Positions 18,618-28,191 of a stretch of 64,000 nt of DNA are shown one piece after another (position 1 is the first letter of the stretch; each line of letters opens with the position of its first letter). Source of the DNA: Sipunculus nudus (taxonomy: Eukaryota; Annelida; Sipuncula; Golfingiida; Sipunculidae); contig CM049320.1 in the NCBI GenBank assembly GCA_026874595.1, forward strand, positions 53,969,070 through 54,033,069. The letters are read 5' to 3'. The translations under genes were made by a program, and so were the position numbers. Under the pieces are notes generated by a model, which had not been told where the DNA came from, ran no database searches, and saw only the letters and a program-made list of their open reading frames with translations.

Positions 18618-19433
18618 TTAAAACGTTTTATTAAGACGAGGTATATAGAAGTCTGACATTTCTTTGCAACGGGTGAACCAGTAATACAGTTCATTTTCTT
18701 CTTGAGCGTCGAGCTGCACTTTATGCCCTCGCCAAGCACCATTAACAGTACATAAAATGTAAAACACGTGTCGTTTCAGGTCGTGAAGTTTACGGTAGGA
18801 CGTGATGTTCACCCTATTTTTCTCGTAGTGTTCCTGACAAGCGTAGTGGAACGCCCTCATCACGTTGAATTTGTTAGGTTTGGCGAACTTTGTGAAGTAA
18901 TGTTGTCTCTGCCAAAGCCTCGCCATGCAGAAATAGACCATGTAACGTTCATTCACATTAGTCATCTGCAGGCTGTCTGTGAACAGCTTTCTGTCCATCT
19001 CCCGGAAACTGTTGTTGCTGATGGGCTGTAGCAGTAGGTCATAAAGTTCCCTGTCATTGGGTGGGCGGTAAACGTCCGGGTCGTATTCTTTTCGTTTTAT
19101 TACCTCGTCACCAAGGGGCACTGCGGTAAGAGGAGGTAAATACTCTAAGGTCTGACCGGTCATTGTACATACTATGAATCCGTCTTCTGTTTCTTCAGTG
19201 GGACACATATAAAGAAAACTGTTGTAGATCCCGCAGATGTGATTTCTGTTATGTCGAGGACAGGTGTAACACAGGAACTGCCCTTTCGTGTCATGTTTTG
19301 ATACAAGGACACAGCGTTCTAGGTAACACAAGAAGGGATTGAAAGCTGCCCAAGGTGGCAGCGGGGAGCTCAGTTGTCTCCTGATGTGGCTAACGGGGGA
19401 GGATTGACTTTTTGCAACTGCTGTCTCACCCAT
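18618..19433 (-). CDS. Cys/His-rich (zinc-ribbon-like) protein, 271 aa, unrecognised family
   Basis: The frame is open to 19532, but ATG 19433 avoids most of the overlap with the integrase and is preferred. At about residues 30-100 there is a dense Cys/His series: CYLERC, FLCYTCPRHNRNHICG, MCP and VCTMTG. It ends H-x-C-G ... C-x-x-TG and looks metal-binding. The C-terminal 150 residues are helical and rich in Tyr/Phe/Arg (YMVYFCMARLWQRQHYF). A transcription-factor-like role is possible. It follows the integrase with a 64-bp overlap. Confidence 0.7.
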   Translation of the reverse strand: MGETAVAKSQSSPVSHIRRQLSSPLPPWAAFNPFLCYLERCVLVSKHDTKGQFLCYTCPRHNRNHICGIYNSFLYMCPTEETEDGFIVCTMTGQTLEYLPPLTAVPLGDEVIKRKEYDPDVYRPPNDRELYDLLLQPISNNSFREMDRKLFTDSLQMTNVNERYMVYFCMARLWQRQHYFTKFAKPNKFNVMRAFHYACQEHYEKNRVNITSYRKLHDLKRHVFYILCTVNGAWRGHKVQLDAQEENELYYWFTRCKEMSDFYIPRLNKTF

Positions 19434-20410
19434 TGTCCCTCGATTATTTCTCCCTTCAGGTCTTTCAGACGGTAAATTACACATGGAGTTTTGAGCTGGC
19501 GTTCCCATATCACAAACACCTCTTCCTGCCATCGCGGCGTGACACCCTTCTTGAAAGTTGGCTTGAAAGTGGAGATAGTGACGTAGTCCCCTACCTTTAA
19601 ATATTCTCTGTCACTGTCAATGCGCTGCAGCTGTTTCTCAGTGTGCTGAGGATACAGTCGATCCCAGAGGATCTGTTCCATTTCCTCTCTTGGCTCGTGG
19701 CTCACCGCCTGCGCCGGGGACATTTTGATACTGGTATGTTTGCGGTGGTTGTAGGCGTTCACGATACTCTCCAGTATATTTACCCAGGTGCGTTGACCGG
19801 TCTTCATAAAATAGCGCCATATCATTTCTTTGATGGTGCGATTGAAGCGCTCCACTAGTGCTGCTTTGATCTCAGGTTCTTTACTATGGAAAAGTTCGAA
19901 GGAATAATCTTTTTTTAAGGTAGTCCAAGCCGGCCCACGAAACTCGTTGCCCTGATCGGTCTGGATATCTGTTGGGTGTCGCCCAGAGTCTTCAAATATG
20001 TCTCTCATAGCAGCTGCCACCTCGGACGAGTTTTTGCTTTTCAGCGGTCGGGCCCAGGCGTACCGAGACATCACATCCACCACGGTCAAAATCATTTTAT
20101 AACCATCGTTGTACGGAAAAATGACTCTGTGTGACATGTCGGTAAGATCAGCTTGCCACTGCTTATCGCTAGACCCCACAACAGTGCGCATACGGTCGAA
20201 CACCCCTTTCCCATGTGGAGCGGGGCGCATACGGACGTATGCTTCTTGCTGTCGTAGGTAGCGCCATGCCTGTTCCCTTTTCTGCTGAGGCTTGCCTGAG
20301 AAGGTTTTGGCGAGTTTTTTCAGGATCAGCGCCGAGTTACCACTGTAAGCTGTGTCGGGGTGACGCACAGTGTCGTTCAGGATTGCGTTCCTTTCTTTTT
20401 CTAACTCCAT
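19370..20410 (-). CDS. INT: Retrovirus-like DDE integrase, 346 aa
   Basis: ATG at 20410. The catalytic core is clear: Asp88 in WQADLTDM, Asp152 in IQTDQGNEF and Glu187 in AALVERFNRTIKE, about 35 residues after the second Asp. An SH3-like C-terminal part is present (YLKVGDYVTIS), followed by VIYRLKDLKGEIIEG and an LQKV end typical of Polinton integrases. No full N-terminal zinc HHCC motif was seen. The enzyme would join the TIR ends to host DNA and leave the 6-bp duplication observed. All catalytic residues are present. Confidence 0.94.
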   Translation of the reverse strand: MELEKERNAILNDTVRHPDTAYSGNSALILKKLAKTFSGKPQQKREQAWRYLRQQEAYVRMRPAPHGKGVFDRMRTVVGSSDKQWQADLTDMSHRVIFPYNDGYKMILTVVDVMSRYAWARPLKSKNSSEVAAAMRDIFEDSGRHPTDIQTDQGNEFRGPAWTTLKKDYSFELFHSKEPEIKAALVERFNRTIKEMIWRYFMKTGQRTWVNILESIVNAYNHRKHTSIKMSPAQAVSHEPREEMEQILWDRLYPQHTEKQLQRIDSDREYLKVGDYVTISTFKPTFKKGVTPRWQEEVFVIWERQLKTPCVIYRLKDLKGEIIEGQWVRQQLQKVNPPPLATSGDN

Positions 20411-20994
20411 GAGAACAGAGGGGCTAGATTGTAAACGTTCTCTTCTTCTTCAATGTCTTTAGGTATTGCTTTTTTGGTCTTTTTCCGTTGTTTTTTATTC
20501 CTAGTGCTAAGTGGTGACACGTAAGACGTACTGGGATACCCCTGTTGTTTTTGCAGCTGTTCATATTCTTTCTTTTGAGTGTCAGCAATCTTGCTTGTCA
20601 TCTTCCTCTTAGTGGGCTTCTTGCTGGGTACAGCAGGTTCAGCCGAGGTGCTGATTTGCTTTTTTATCGATATTGGTGCAGCAGAGGGAGAAGCTGAAGG
20701 AAGGAAAGGTGTTGTGGTTGTAGCTGAGGTAGGGTCGGAACGGAACAGGTCCATACCACCCCTGTAAGTTTGGTACATATCATGTTGCTCTTTCATGAGC
20801 CTTATAAACTCAGCTTTAAGCTTCGGGTCATCTGGGTTTTCTTGCATGGCTTTTAGGAGGCGGTTGATTTTCGAGTCGTACACATTCATAGCAGCAACGG
20901 AAGGTTCGGGTGGGGGCTGACCTTGAGAGAGTTTTTTCAGCAGGCTGTCTAGACTGATAAGCAGTTCCTCATCCACAACACGTTTCTTACTCAT
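20401..20994 (-). CDS. Disordered/basic protein, 197 aa, unrecognised
   Basis: ATG at 20994; overlaps the integrase start by 10 bp and the upstream gene's end by 8 bp. The N-terminal third is helical (LLISLDSLLKKLSQG; KLKAEFIRLMKEQHDMYQ). The middle is Ser/Thr/Pro-rich and looks unstructured. The C-terminal third has basic clusters (RNKKQRKKTKKAIPKD) before an acidic and aromatic end. The placement between ATPase-linked genes and the integrase is typical of small Polinton proteins. No family was assigned. Confidence 0.68.
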   Translation of the reverse strand: MSKKRVVDEELLISLDSLLKKLSQGQPPPEPSVAAMNVYDSKINRLLKAMQENPDDPKLKAEFIRLMKEQHDMYQTYRGGMDLFRSDPTSATTTTPFLPSASPSAAPISIKKQISTSAEPAVPSKKPTKRKMTSKIADTQKKEYEQLQKQQGYPSTSYVSPLSTRNKKQRKKTKKAIPKDIEEEENVYNLAPLFSWS

Positions 20995-21409
20995 CTTGTT
21001 CTCCAGTTAATTTTTCACCCTCGTTTTGATTTGTGTCTGGTGGTGGATTTTTAATCGTTTTTTGTGCAGAGTTGTGGTTCACAGCAGGACAGTTCAGGGC
21101 GCTGACCACCAGGCGGGTCAACTGTTTACCTAAAGAACCACCATATTTCCGGATAGTTCGGCGCCTTTCCATTTTAGATTTAGCTTTTCCAACTACTGTC
21201 AGGTGGCGCCTCCGTCGCCTTAATAAATTGTAAGTGTCTTTGTCCAGGTTGAAGTTTCCGTCGCAGACGTTCCTTGCCACCTGGGACATGTAGGTGTAAA
21301 ATCCTAAGGGAGCCCTGTTGATGAGCTGGGAGGCCTTCTTGGTCCCGGCATTGTTGATTGCTTTCAGCAGTTCCACCCAGGGAGCGGTGTCGTTCGAGAA
21401 TTTATCCAT
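20987..21409 (-). CDS. Conserved small Polinton protein, 140 aa (Arg-rich KR..I..GG.L motif)
   Basis: ATG at 21409, overlapping the ATPase stop by 8 bp. The central motif is YNLLRRRRRHLTVV, then KMERRRTIRKYGGSLGKQL. From memory this matches a recurring small Polinton protein with the pattern L-x-R-(H/R)-R-x-x-L ... K-R-x-x-I-x-x-GG-x-L. It is probably virion-associated. The N-terminus is helical and the C-terminus polar. Confidence 0.75.
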   Translation of the reverse strand: MDKFSNDTAPWVELLKAINNAGTKKASQLINRAPLGFYTYMSQVARNVCDGNFNLDKDTYNLLRRRRRHLTVVGKAKSKMERRRTIRKYGGSLGKQLTRLVVSALNCPAVNHNSAQKTIKNPPPDTNQNEGEKLTGEQDE

Positions 21410-22136
21410 AATACACTTCTTCTACAGGCAGTCCAACCCTTGCTCCACCGTCCGAATACTGGGTTGTATCTAGAATAAAGAAAGAATGCGGTTGGGTAGA
21501 GATGTCTTTGTATACCCTCTTGATCAAGTCTGTTTTGTCCATTAAGCCAGCAAGGCGCATAATTTGTGCTTTCTCAGCAGGATTCTTGAATATGATTTTG
21601 TAGTGGGCGTTGACTGTTATGTCACGGGCTGTTTTTCCCTGGAAGAAAATGTTCTGCACGATAAATATCACCGACATGTTGCGATGGTGACTGCCGCGCA
21701 TGAACATAGTAGCCAGTCCAGTGTTTTTACTAACCTCGTGTTGAAGGTCATCTAAAACGACCAGAGAAGGGGTGGACCCGTCCACATGGTTCATCACCTC
21801 GTCTAACCCCCTCACGAACTCATGCACCAACCCCTCGTCTCTTAATTCATCGTACAGACCCTGCCATTCCATATAGGCCCATATGACCTTTTGGGGGTAA
21901 GGCTCCATGTATTTTTCCCTTAGGATTTTCTTAACCAAATGGGATTTTCCGGACTGGGAGGGCCCTGCGATAATTATGTTGCAAGGATGTCTAAAACGGA
22001 AGTCCATGACTTGACTGTCTTTGGTTATCGAGGTCAAGAGATGTTTCATATTAGGGACAAGCTTTGGGAACCCGTTAGTTAATCGGTCATATACCAGGTC
22101 AGGGTTTTTGATCAGATCGTCACGACTCAGAGCCAT
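21402..22136 (-). CDS. ATP: FtsK/HerA-type DNA-packaging ATPase, 244 aa
   Basis: The frame opens further up, but ATG 22136 (MALSRDDLIKNPDLVYD) is the likely start. Walker A is GPSQSGKSHLV (about 58-68), Walker B is SLVVLDDLQHE (about 124-134). A sensor-like VIFIVQNIF and a preceding RGSHHRN follow. This is the A32-like genome-packaging ATPase of Polintons, about normal length. It is the most upstream of a tightly overlapping run of five minus-strand genes ending in the Cys/His protein. Confidence 0.92.
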   Translation of the reverse strand: MALSRDDLIKNPDLVYDRLTNGFPKLVPNMKHLLTSITKDSQVMDFRFRHPCNIIIAGPSQSGKSHLVKKILREKYMEPYPQKVIWAYMEWQGLYDELRDEGLVHEFVRGLDEVMNHVDGSTPSLVVLDDLQHEVSKNTGLATMFMRGSHHRNMSVIFIVQNIFFQGKTARDITVNAHYKIIFKNPAEKAQIMRLAGLMDKTDLIKRVYKDISTQPHSFFILDTTQYSDGGARVGLPVEEVYYG

Positions 22137-22199
22137 GATCACAAACACAAAATCAACCAACATACTGACAGACACGCAAAAGCCCAATCACACCGCTTT

Positions 22200-22907
22200 T
22201 TGTTCAAAAGACAAGAAGGTTAATTAAAAATGACTGTTTATTTACCAGTTGACATTATAATTACATATTGAAAAAATATCATATTGAGTGACGCAAAATG
22301 TTGTTTTTTATTTCAAAACCAAGTTGGTGATTTAAAAATGACTGTTTAAAAGACGAGTTGACATTATATTTACATATGATTTCAAGTGCTACATTATATT
22401 ACAAATATTCACATTCTCAAGTCGTCTTCAACAAAACTGTTACCAAAATCTCCCTTTTGGGAGAAGAGTTAAGATATTCTTTAAAGCAAACTTCACATTG
22501 TATTTACATATAATTTCTAATTTCTACAACAAGTGGTTTACAAGATGACTCTGTACTTAATCTCAAAACCTATCATTTTCTAAAGTCATGTTTACCAACT
22601 CATCCAAGAAATAAACTTGCACGTTCAGAAGACGATATGACATATAATATACATATATTTTCAGGACTCAGTTGCTGACCCATAAACAAAACAAAATGGA
22701 CGAGTTGACGGTTTTAAAACACTTCAACTAGTCTATGAAATATATTAAAAATTTAACGTCCTTTTTGAAGGATGAGTTGGAAAAAAAGAATTTAGTAAAG
22801 GTTGAGTTGGTATATATAATATATATAATTATCTTATGACTGCAAACGCTGGTTTATTATTATTATTATTTTTTTTTTATCTTTAAATAAATTTCATATT
22901 AAAAAGG
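22200..22907. repeat. AT-rich degenerate tandem repeats upstream of the ATPase gene
   Basis: Words such as taaaaatgactgttta and gttgacattatatttacatat recur at about 22225-22267 and 22332-22377, with weaker copies near 22485-22515 and 22620-22660. The period is roughly 107-140 bp. The stretch is the only long non-coding gap in the core minus-strand block and could hold promoter or replication signals. No coding frame was recognised. Confidence 0.45.
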
Positions 22908-23076
22908 CTAATTTGAATGATAACAGCTGTCATCTGTGTCATCATTTAAATGAAATATGTCAGATAATGACGACCCAGATGAACAGAACATTAGATCATC
23001 TAAAGGCGAAAACAATGAGGGTGAGGATGACAATGGCGATTGTGGCGGGCTGAGGTGAGCAGGCGCTGGAAACAAC
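22908..23076 (-). CDS. Candidate terminal exon downstream of PolB, about 55 aa
   Basis: On the minus strand a strong acceptor (actcttgttcatttcag) precedes 23076. The following frame encodes a Pro/Ser-rich then acidic tail (LFPAPAHLSPPQSPLSSSPS ... HLNDDTDDS) and stops at 22908. Phase 0 would match the other introns in this element. The donor is unknown; possible PolB-end donors have a different phase. It may be an alternative 3' exon or chance. Confidence 0.3.
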
Positions 23077-23124
23077 TGAAATGAACAAGAGTAAATAAAT
23101 CTATTAATTTCCACAATAATTAAT

Positions 23125-26100
23125 TTACAAAATAAACCCACCCTCACGTTCAGTTGATATCCCTCCCGCTTCCTCTCTACGGTCTCGTTCGTTCCCACCC
23201 CCACTAATGCCCATCTCACGGAGGACATCATTATCGTCCTCTGTTTGTGGTAACTGTCCCCCTGTGGTTGAAGCTGAAGCCGGAATGTCGATTGAGACGT
23301 CACCCGGCTCCAGTTTTTCATAAGGGGTTTTTACTGGACGCAACCAGATGTCCAACGGTTCGGTGGTTCGCCGATCGGACATGAGTTTGCGTTTAACGTA
23401 GACCGCAGAAAAGGCATTTTTTTCTTGTTCATATGTGACCATTTGTTCACCCAAGACCCTGATTCCCCTGTTTGTGATTTTTGGAATTTCGTCATTAAGA
23501 TATGCCCCTTTCATCTTTTCATACACATTGTCAAAATTTTTCTTGTTAACCCCCTTCAACCCACTCTTTTCTCCTCCTGTTAAAAGCCGCATAGAATAAC
23601 ACTTGGAAGAAAGTCCCATCATGCCCAAGCCCACCTGCTCCAACTTGAACAGGCCAGGAGTTTTTTGGTCGTGTGTGAAATGGTCACGGCAGCACTGCCG
23701 GGGAAAGAAGTGCATCTCAAAGTCAGGCTCCCACAAGGACTCGCAGTGGGCCCACAGCATATCACGGAAGCGCTGCTCCACACCCGGTTTCAGTAGGGGC
23801 AACCACGGATGCCAGTTCAGGAACAGGGGGTGCCAGTCACCGGTGGACCGACCCTCACCTCGCAAAAACTCCTCGTATTCCGGGGGTAAGCTGTGCCCAA
23901 ACGCAAAATACAGTGAATCGGTGTCCATCTCAACCATCTCGAACATAGAGCGGGGCACATACAAGTCCAGACAGTCATAGTAAAACTGCATCATGCGCAG
24001 CTTTGCATACTGCAGTGTAAAGTACCCCAGCTGCTTGGGTATGTCGAATGCAATCGTTTCGTGATTGAATTCGACCTCATAAACATCCGCAGTGACCTTT
24101 GCTGAAAGCCTGAAATCAGGTCGGTTGTGCAGGGTAGGGAGGTCATCGCTCGAGTAAAAACTGTTGTGTCGCCAGTGCAGTTTGTTTAAAAGGCTGCTGC
24201 CGTAAGCCGAATTGGCAGTCAGCTTTTGCTTGGCTGCCGCCGCTTTCTTTGTGTCGTCCAGCGACGCCTGGCGGCGCTCCTGGGCGATGTCATCAACAAA
24301 TTTTTTCAGGCAACGTTGACCTACCCACTCGACCGCCTGGTAGACGGTACGCACAACCACACCTTTTTTCAACAGCCAGCGCAGGTACGGCGACGAGATG
24401 AGACACCGATCAACGCGCATACCCCCAACGAGCGTTTTGACAGGTTTCTGAGATGATTTCGACCTTTCGATGTACTCTCGCATTGTGTCCCCGCAGTCGG
24501 CCATGGGGTCGACCTCGGTCGTGACAAAGAATGGGGACATCTCGCTGAAGTAATCGTACAGCCGGGACGGCACCTCGGCCTTGACCTCAAGGGCGCCGAA
24601 GAAGGTACCGTCCATCACAAGGTCTAAGAGGGCCGGCGTACTGACAGGTCCCTTGAGTCGCTTCTGTCTGTATTTCCGGTAGCAAGCAGGCAAATGGTGA
24701 AAAAAACTTTTGTTTTTTACCTGGCACTCCCAAACGCGCTTAACCGTCATACCGGTTTTCTCTTCGATGAAATTTATGCGGTCTTCTGTTCGCTGCAGGC
24801 GTTCTTTACGGAGGAGCTTTTGCTCTTCTGTAAATTTATCCACCGTCAGGAAACAGCTGTGACCGTGCCAGTAGCAGCCCAGGCATTCGATGAGAAAACG
24901 GGATTCCGGTATATAGGCGTCTACCGTGAAGGGCCCCACCTGTAACTGCCTACCGGTGTTAAACAGGTGACGCACTTCAACGTCCTCTGAATCGGTTTCC
25001 ATTTGGAGCAGCGCATCGCGTTCGAAGCGGGAACTACTTAAAAACGAACCAGTATCATGAGGAAAAAGGCAGCGACCATCAGTGAGCCCAAGGTCCTCGG
25101 CCTCATGACCCAAGAACTCCTGGTCCGTGACAGTTATATCTTTAGCATCAAGCTTAAGCGGTTCTGGTTCAACCGGATTATCTGAAGAGGTGGAAGCTTG
25201 TTCAAGCTCATTAATGCAATGGAGCAAGTACTCCTTTCCAGAGAGTTTTTTTGGTGGTTCCGGCTTCGAACTGCTTGGTGGGCACCACACCACCGGCGGG
25301 CCTACGGGAAGAGCCTGAGCATAGGCGTAGGGGTACAGGGAATTTGCATCGTAACCCAGGATGGACTTACACAGCTGGGACCCATTTCTCAATGCAGTTT
25401 CGTCTTGATAGTGATAGCGATTGAAAATGATAGAAGGCCCCCCAACCAAATTTCTAACTATGAGGGATTCGAGATGCGGGTATATTTTACTAGTCAAGGA
25501 AAACCCTAAAAACCCGTGGTGCTCAGAAGCTGCTTTGTACAGCATAGTCCGAGCCACCCCGGGCAGGCCCACACAATCTTTCAGAACGTCAATTTTGTAA
25601 TTCTCGTGGTAATATGACATCCAGTTTTTTACAGCCAAAAGAAATGGGGCCACATCCAGTTTATTGTAGTATACCAAAAAATCCTGGAATGTCTGCATGT
25701 TTTCTCGACGCCAGGCCTCTTGGAGCCCAGCATAATTTTGTGTTATTTCCTCTGTTGTGTCACCCAATGTGTTTTTCTGTTTCACAGCAGAGTAAAATGC
25801 CTCAACCTCCGGCAGAGACGGAAAAGACAGCTTGTCGTAGCTGTCGAACCAGTCATAGGGGAAGAAGGATTTTGACTGGGGGGCCTTTTCAGATTTTAGA
25901 AAGGCGTCGAGGTTAGTGTCAGGCGAACAGAATTTGTAAAGGTCTAGAAATAGAAGCTTATCCCCGACCTTGAACGAGGTGTACGCTCCACCCTGTTTTA
26001 TATATTTGATGTGATAATCCCCATACTCGTATGGGCGTGAATTCGGGTCTCTATTGTTATTTTTTTCTTGAAGTGACAATTTTTCTTGTTCTAACAAATA

Positions 26101-28191
26101 AGGGACCAAGTGGCGCCTTATAAGGTTTAAGTCGTACTTAGCCGAATTAAACCCCAAAACGGGTAGGGTGGAGCAATACTTCTGCAGGCGCTGCCTTACC
26201 TGACCCAGTCGCGTGAACCACGCCCTGGTCCAGCGGGCTTGGCGTTCCTCTGAGGTCTCGTTCAGGACCGTGGTGTATTTGTTAGTAAGGTCTCGGTTGC
26301 ACGTGGCTTCGTCTTTGTTTTCCCCGTCATAAGCCCAGTCGTTCTCACCGTCCTGTTGCTCATCATGCATGGTGCGGGTTGTCAACCGTTGGTCAATCTG
26401 TTCGAACACCGCTTCGAATTTACGATGCATGATGATGGAGTATGCCCCGTGCAGTCTCAGCAAGAGCTGCACGAAACTGCGCACCAAGGCATCGGGGTCA
26501 GTGTCCACCTTAGCCCAGGTGTAGCCCTGCCGGATATTGCACGCTACTGCATACGAGACTGGCGTGTGGTCTTGTACGACAGTGGTGACCTGTCCGGCCT
26601 TTCTGTTTGCTTTAAGCAAGAGCGACTCGAAATCGTATACAGCATAGAGCTCGTTAAATTTGAGATCATCATCGACCTTTATGCCGTAGGCAAAGAGTTC
26701 ATCCCACAAGCTTACCTTCAAGCTGTGGTATCCACCAGGGTAGGAATATTTAGGTTCCTTTTTGCCGTCGCAAGAGAACTCATGATTATACAAATGTTCG
26801 CTCCGCTTGAAGTTTCTTTTACACCCTAAGCACACAAAATGCTTTGAGTACATGTCGATGTCTGTTATGTACGACAGGTGCCCGGTGGGGAATTGCTCCG
26901 TCAGTTCGGCCCCGGACCCTGGTGTGTACACATTCAGGTACATCCGGTCACCAAACTTATCTTGTGTCTTATAAAAATGTTTGGCTTCCCCCTCCTGGTT
27001 TACATAGTACACGTCAATGTTGATTTGAAAAAAATCCTCGGCCTCTTTTAACTGGTCCGCGTCCAGACCTTGAAAATCAGCTAGAAGCCCTTTGGCGTCT
27101 TGCCCCCTGGGTAGGACAAAGCAGGGGACAGCCCCTGGCCCATCACCCACCCTCATCAATGAGGTGGGGGGCGTGACTTCGTCCCGCTGCAACCACCACA
27201 AGCAGAGCTGTTTTGTGTCCTGTTCCAGGGACCGGAACAGGCCTTGCCTACCGTGTTTCATCAATAACCGGTGGTACGCCAGGCACCGAAAAAAACAGAG
27301 GTTATCAGCGGGCGTTTTAAAATGTGCCTTCGGGTGGACGAGCAGGTGCGTCATGCTTTGGCGCTTGTTTTTCAACCACAGAGGGATATGGATATCCCGG
27401 GCACCCCGCATGAGGTACGATGTCTGGAAGACAAAGTACCTCACGTTTACCGGTGTCACCAGTTCCCACTGTGAATCTTCACGTCCCCTGGTGAGCATGG
27501 AAGGCACATCGTTCTTGAAAAAACGTTCGATGACCTCCTCCACGTCTGTCCGACGGTGTACATACACAGGGGCGTCACGCTCACACATGTGGTTTTGCAC
27601 CCCGTTTATGTTATCGTTTTTGTCAGTGCTGGCCTGAACAGTGTCATGGTCCGGTCTCCACATTTGAAATTTTTTGTCTTTTTTATGTTGAAGGACCCTG
27701 CCCACCCCCATACTGATCTTAAACTTTCTCGGCGCGTCGTCGACGATCTGGTCTAAGTGCTGGCGGATCAGGTCCGGGGTGATTACCTGACCAGCTGCCA
27801 ACGGGAAATTGTAAGTGTGGGTTGGCTCCACAGGTCCGTCGTCGTTTTGGTCAAGGTCGTGCTCCCTGGGAAGGCCGTGCAGAGACCTATCGGCCAGAGC
27901 CCTCTCTGAATAGAAGGGCCGGAACTCCCTGAACATGTCGTCTGCGTTGTTTGTTATGATCCGCGTAAACCAGTCTCGTTCCCTGTCACTGTCAAAATGT
28001 CTATGTGCGATATATGAATGGATGTAAAACTGCTTAGAGTCAGAGAAACGGGTCCCACAGGTGGCGCAGGTGAGATGCTGCGCCCCCTGTTGCCCGTCCT
28101 GTCTGTTTACCCCTGCACCCATTACCCGAGATGCAGCTTCTCTACGACGGCGCTGTCTGTTTTGCACCAGTGCCTCTCGCCTAGCCCGCAT
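23125..28191 (-). CDS. pPolB: Protein-primed family B DNA polymerase with zinc fingers and inserted endonuclease-like domain, about 1,688 aa
   Basis: The frame is open to 28242; the first ATG is 28191. In ATG numbering: N-terminal C2H2 finger (about 42-64), a DNLCFFRCLAYHR box (about 296-308), a second Cys/His finger (about 454-474), exonuclease motifs AVYDFES (517-523), GFNSAKYD (680-687) and YYNKLD (841-846), polymerase motifs GYDANSLYP (946-954), KLTANSAYG (1323-1331) and MDTDSLYF (1422-1429). Between the first two polymerase motifs is an insert of about 370 residues with ECLGCYWHGHSC (about 1102-1113), the endonuclease-like module of Polinton polymerases. All catalytic residues seen are intact. 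The size is at the large end for the family. A possible splice acceptor at 28243 could add an upstream exon. Confidence 0.94.
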   Translation of the reverse strand: MRARREALVQNRQRRRREAASRVMGAGVNRQDGQQGAQHLTCATCGTRFSDSKQFYIHSYIAHRHFDSDRERDWFTRIITNNADDMFREFRPFYSERALADRSLHGLPREHDLDQNDDGPVEPTHTYNFPLAAGQVITPDLIRQHLDQIVDDAPRKFKISMGVGRVLQHKKDKKFQMWRPDHDTVQASTDKNDNINGVQNHMCERDAPVYVHRRTDVEEVIERFFKNDVPSMLTRGREDSQWELVTPVNVRYFVFQTSYLMRGARDIHIPLWLKNKRQSMTHLLVHPKAHFKTPADNLCFFRCLAYHRLLMKHGRQGLFRSLEQDTKQLCLWWLQRDEVTPPTSLMRVGDGPGAVPCFVLPRGQDAKGLLADFQGLDADQLKEAEDFFQINIDVYYVNQEGEAKHFYKTQDKFGDRMYLNVYTPGSGAELTEQFPTGHLSYITDIDMYSKHFVCLGCKRNFKRSEHLYNHEFSCDGKKEPKYSYPGGYHSLKVSLWDELFAYGIKVDDDLKFNELYAVYDFESLLLKANRKAGQVTTVVQDHTPVSYAVACNIRQGYTWAKVDTDPDALVRSFVQLLLRLHGAYSIIMHRKFEAVFEQIDQRLTTRTMHDEQQDGENDWAYDGENKDEATCNRDLTNKYTTVLNETSEERQARWTRAWFTRLGQVRQRLQKYCSTLPVLGFNSAKYDLNLIRRHLVPYLLEQEKLSLQEKNNNRDPNSRPYEYGDYHIKYIKQGGAYTSFKVGDKLLFLDLYKFCSPDTNLDAFLKSEKAPQSKSFFPYDWFDSYDKLSFPSLPEVEAFYSAVKQKNTLGDTTEEITQNYAGLQEAWRRENMQTFQDFLVYYNKLDVAPFLLAVKNWMSYYHENYKIDVLKDCVGLPGVARTMLYKAASEHHGFLGFSLTSKIYPHLESLIVRNLVGGPSIIFNRYHYQDETALRNGSQLCKSILGYDANSLYPYAYAQALPVGPPVVWCPPSSSKPEPPKKLSGKEYLLHCINELEQASTSSDNPVEPEPLKLDAKDITVTDQEFLGHEAEDLGLTDGRCLFPHDTGSFLSSSRFERDALLQMETDSEDVEVRHLFNTGRQLQVGPFTVDAYIPESRFLIECLGCYWHGHSCFLTVDKFTEEQKLLRKERLQRTEDRINFIEEKTGMTVKRVWECQVKNKSFFHHLPACYRKYRQKRLKGPVSTPALLDLVMDGTFFGALEVKAEVPSRLYDYFSEMSPFFVTTEVDPMADCGDTMREYIERSKSSQKPVKTLVGGMRVDRCLISSPYLRWLLKKGVVVRTVYQAVEWVGQRCLKKFVDDIAQERRQASLDDTKKAAAAKQKLTANSAYGSSLLNKLHWRHNSFYSSDDLPTLHNRPDFRLSAKVTADVYEVEFNHETIAFDIPKQLGYFTLQYAKLRMMQFYYDCLDLYVPRSMFEMVEMDTDSLYFAFGHSLPPEYEEFLRGEGRSTGDWHPLFLNWHPWLPLLKPGVEQRFRDMLWAHCESLWEPDFEMHFFPRQCCRDHFTHDQKTPGLFKLEQVGLGMMGLSSKCYSMRLLTGGEKSGLKGVNKKNFDNVYEKMKGAYLNDEIPKITNRGIRVLGEQMVTYEQEKNAFSAVYVKRKLMSDRRTTEPLDIWLRPVKTPYEKLEPGDVSIDIPASASTTGGQLPQTEDDNDVLREMGISGGGNERDRREEAGGISTEREGGFIL

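Noticed and set aside
22908-23321. 137-aa gene overlapping the PolB end
   Set aside because: Its first part is an out-of-frame reading of PolB; only the part after the acceptor at 23077 looks independent and is listed as a candidate exon.
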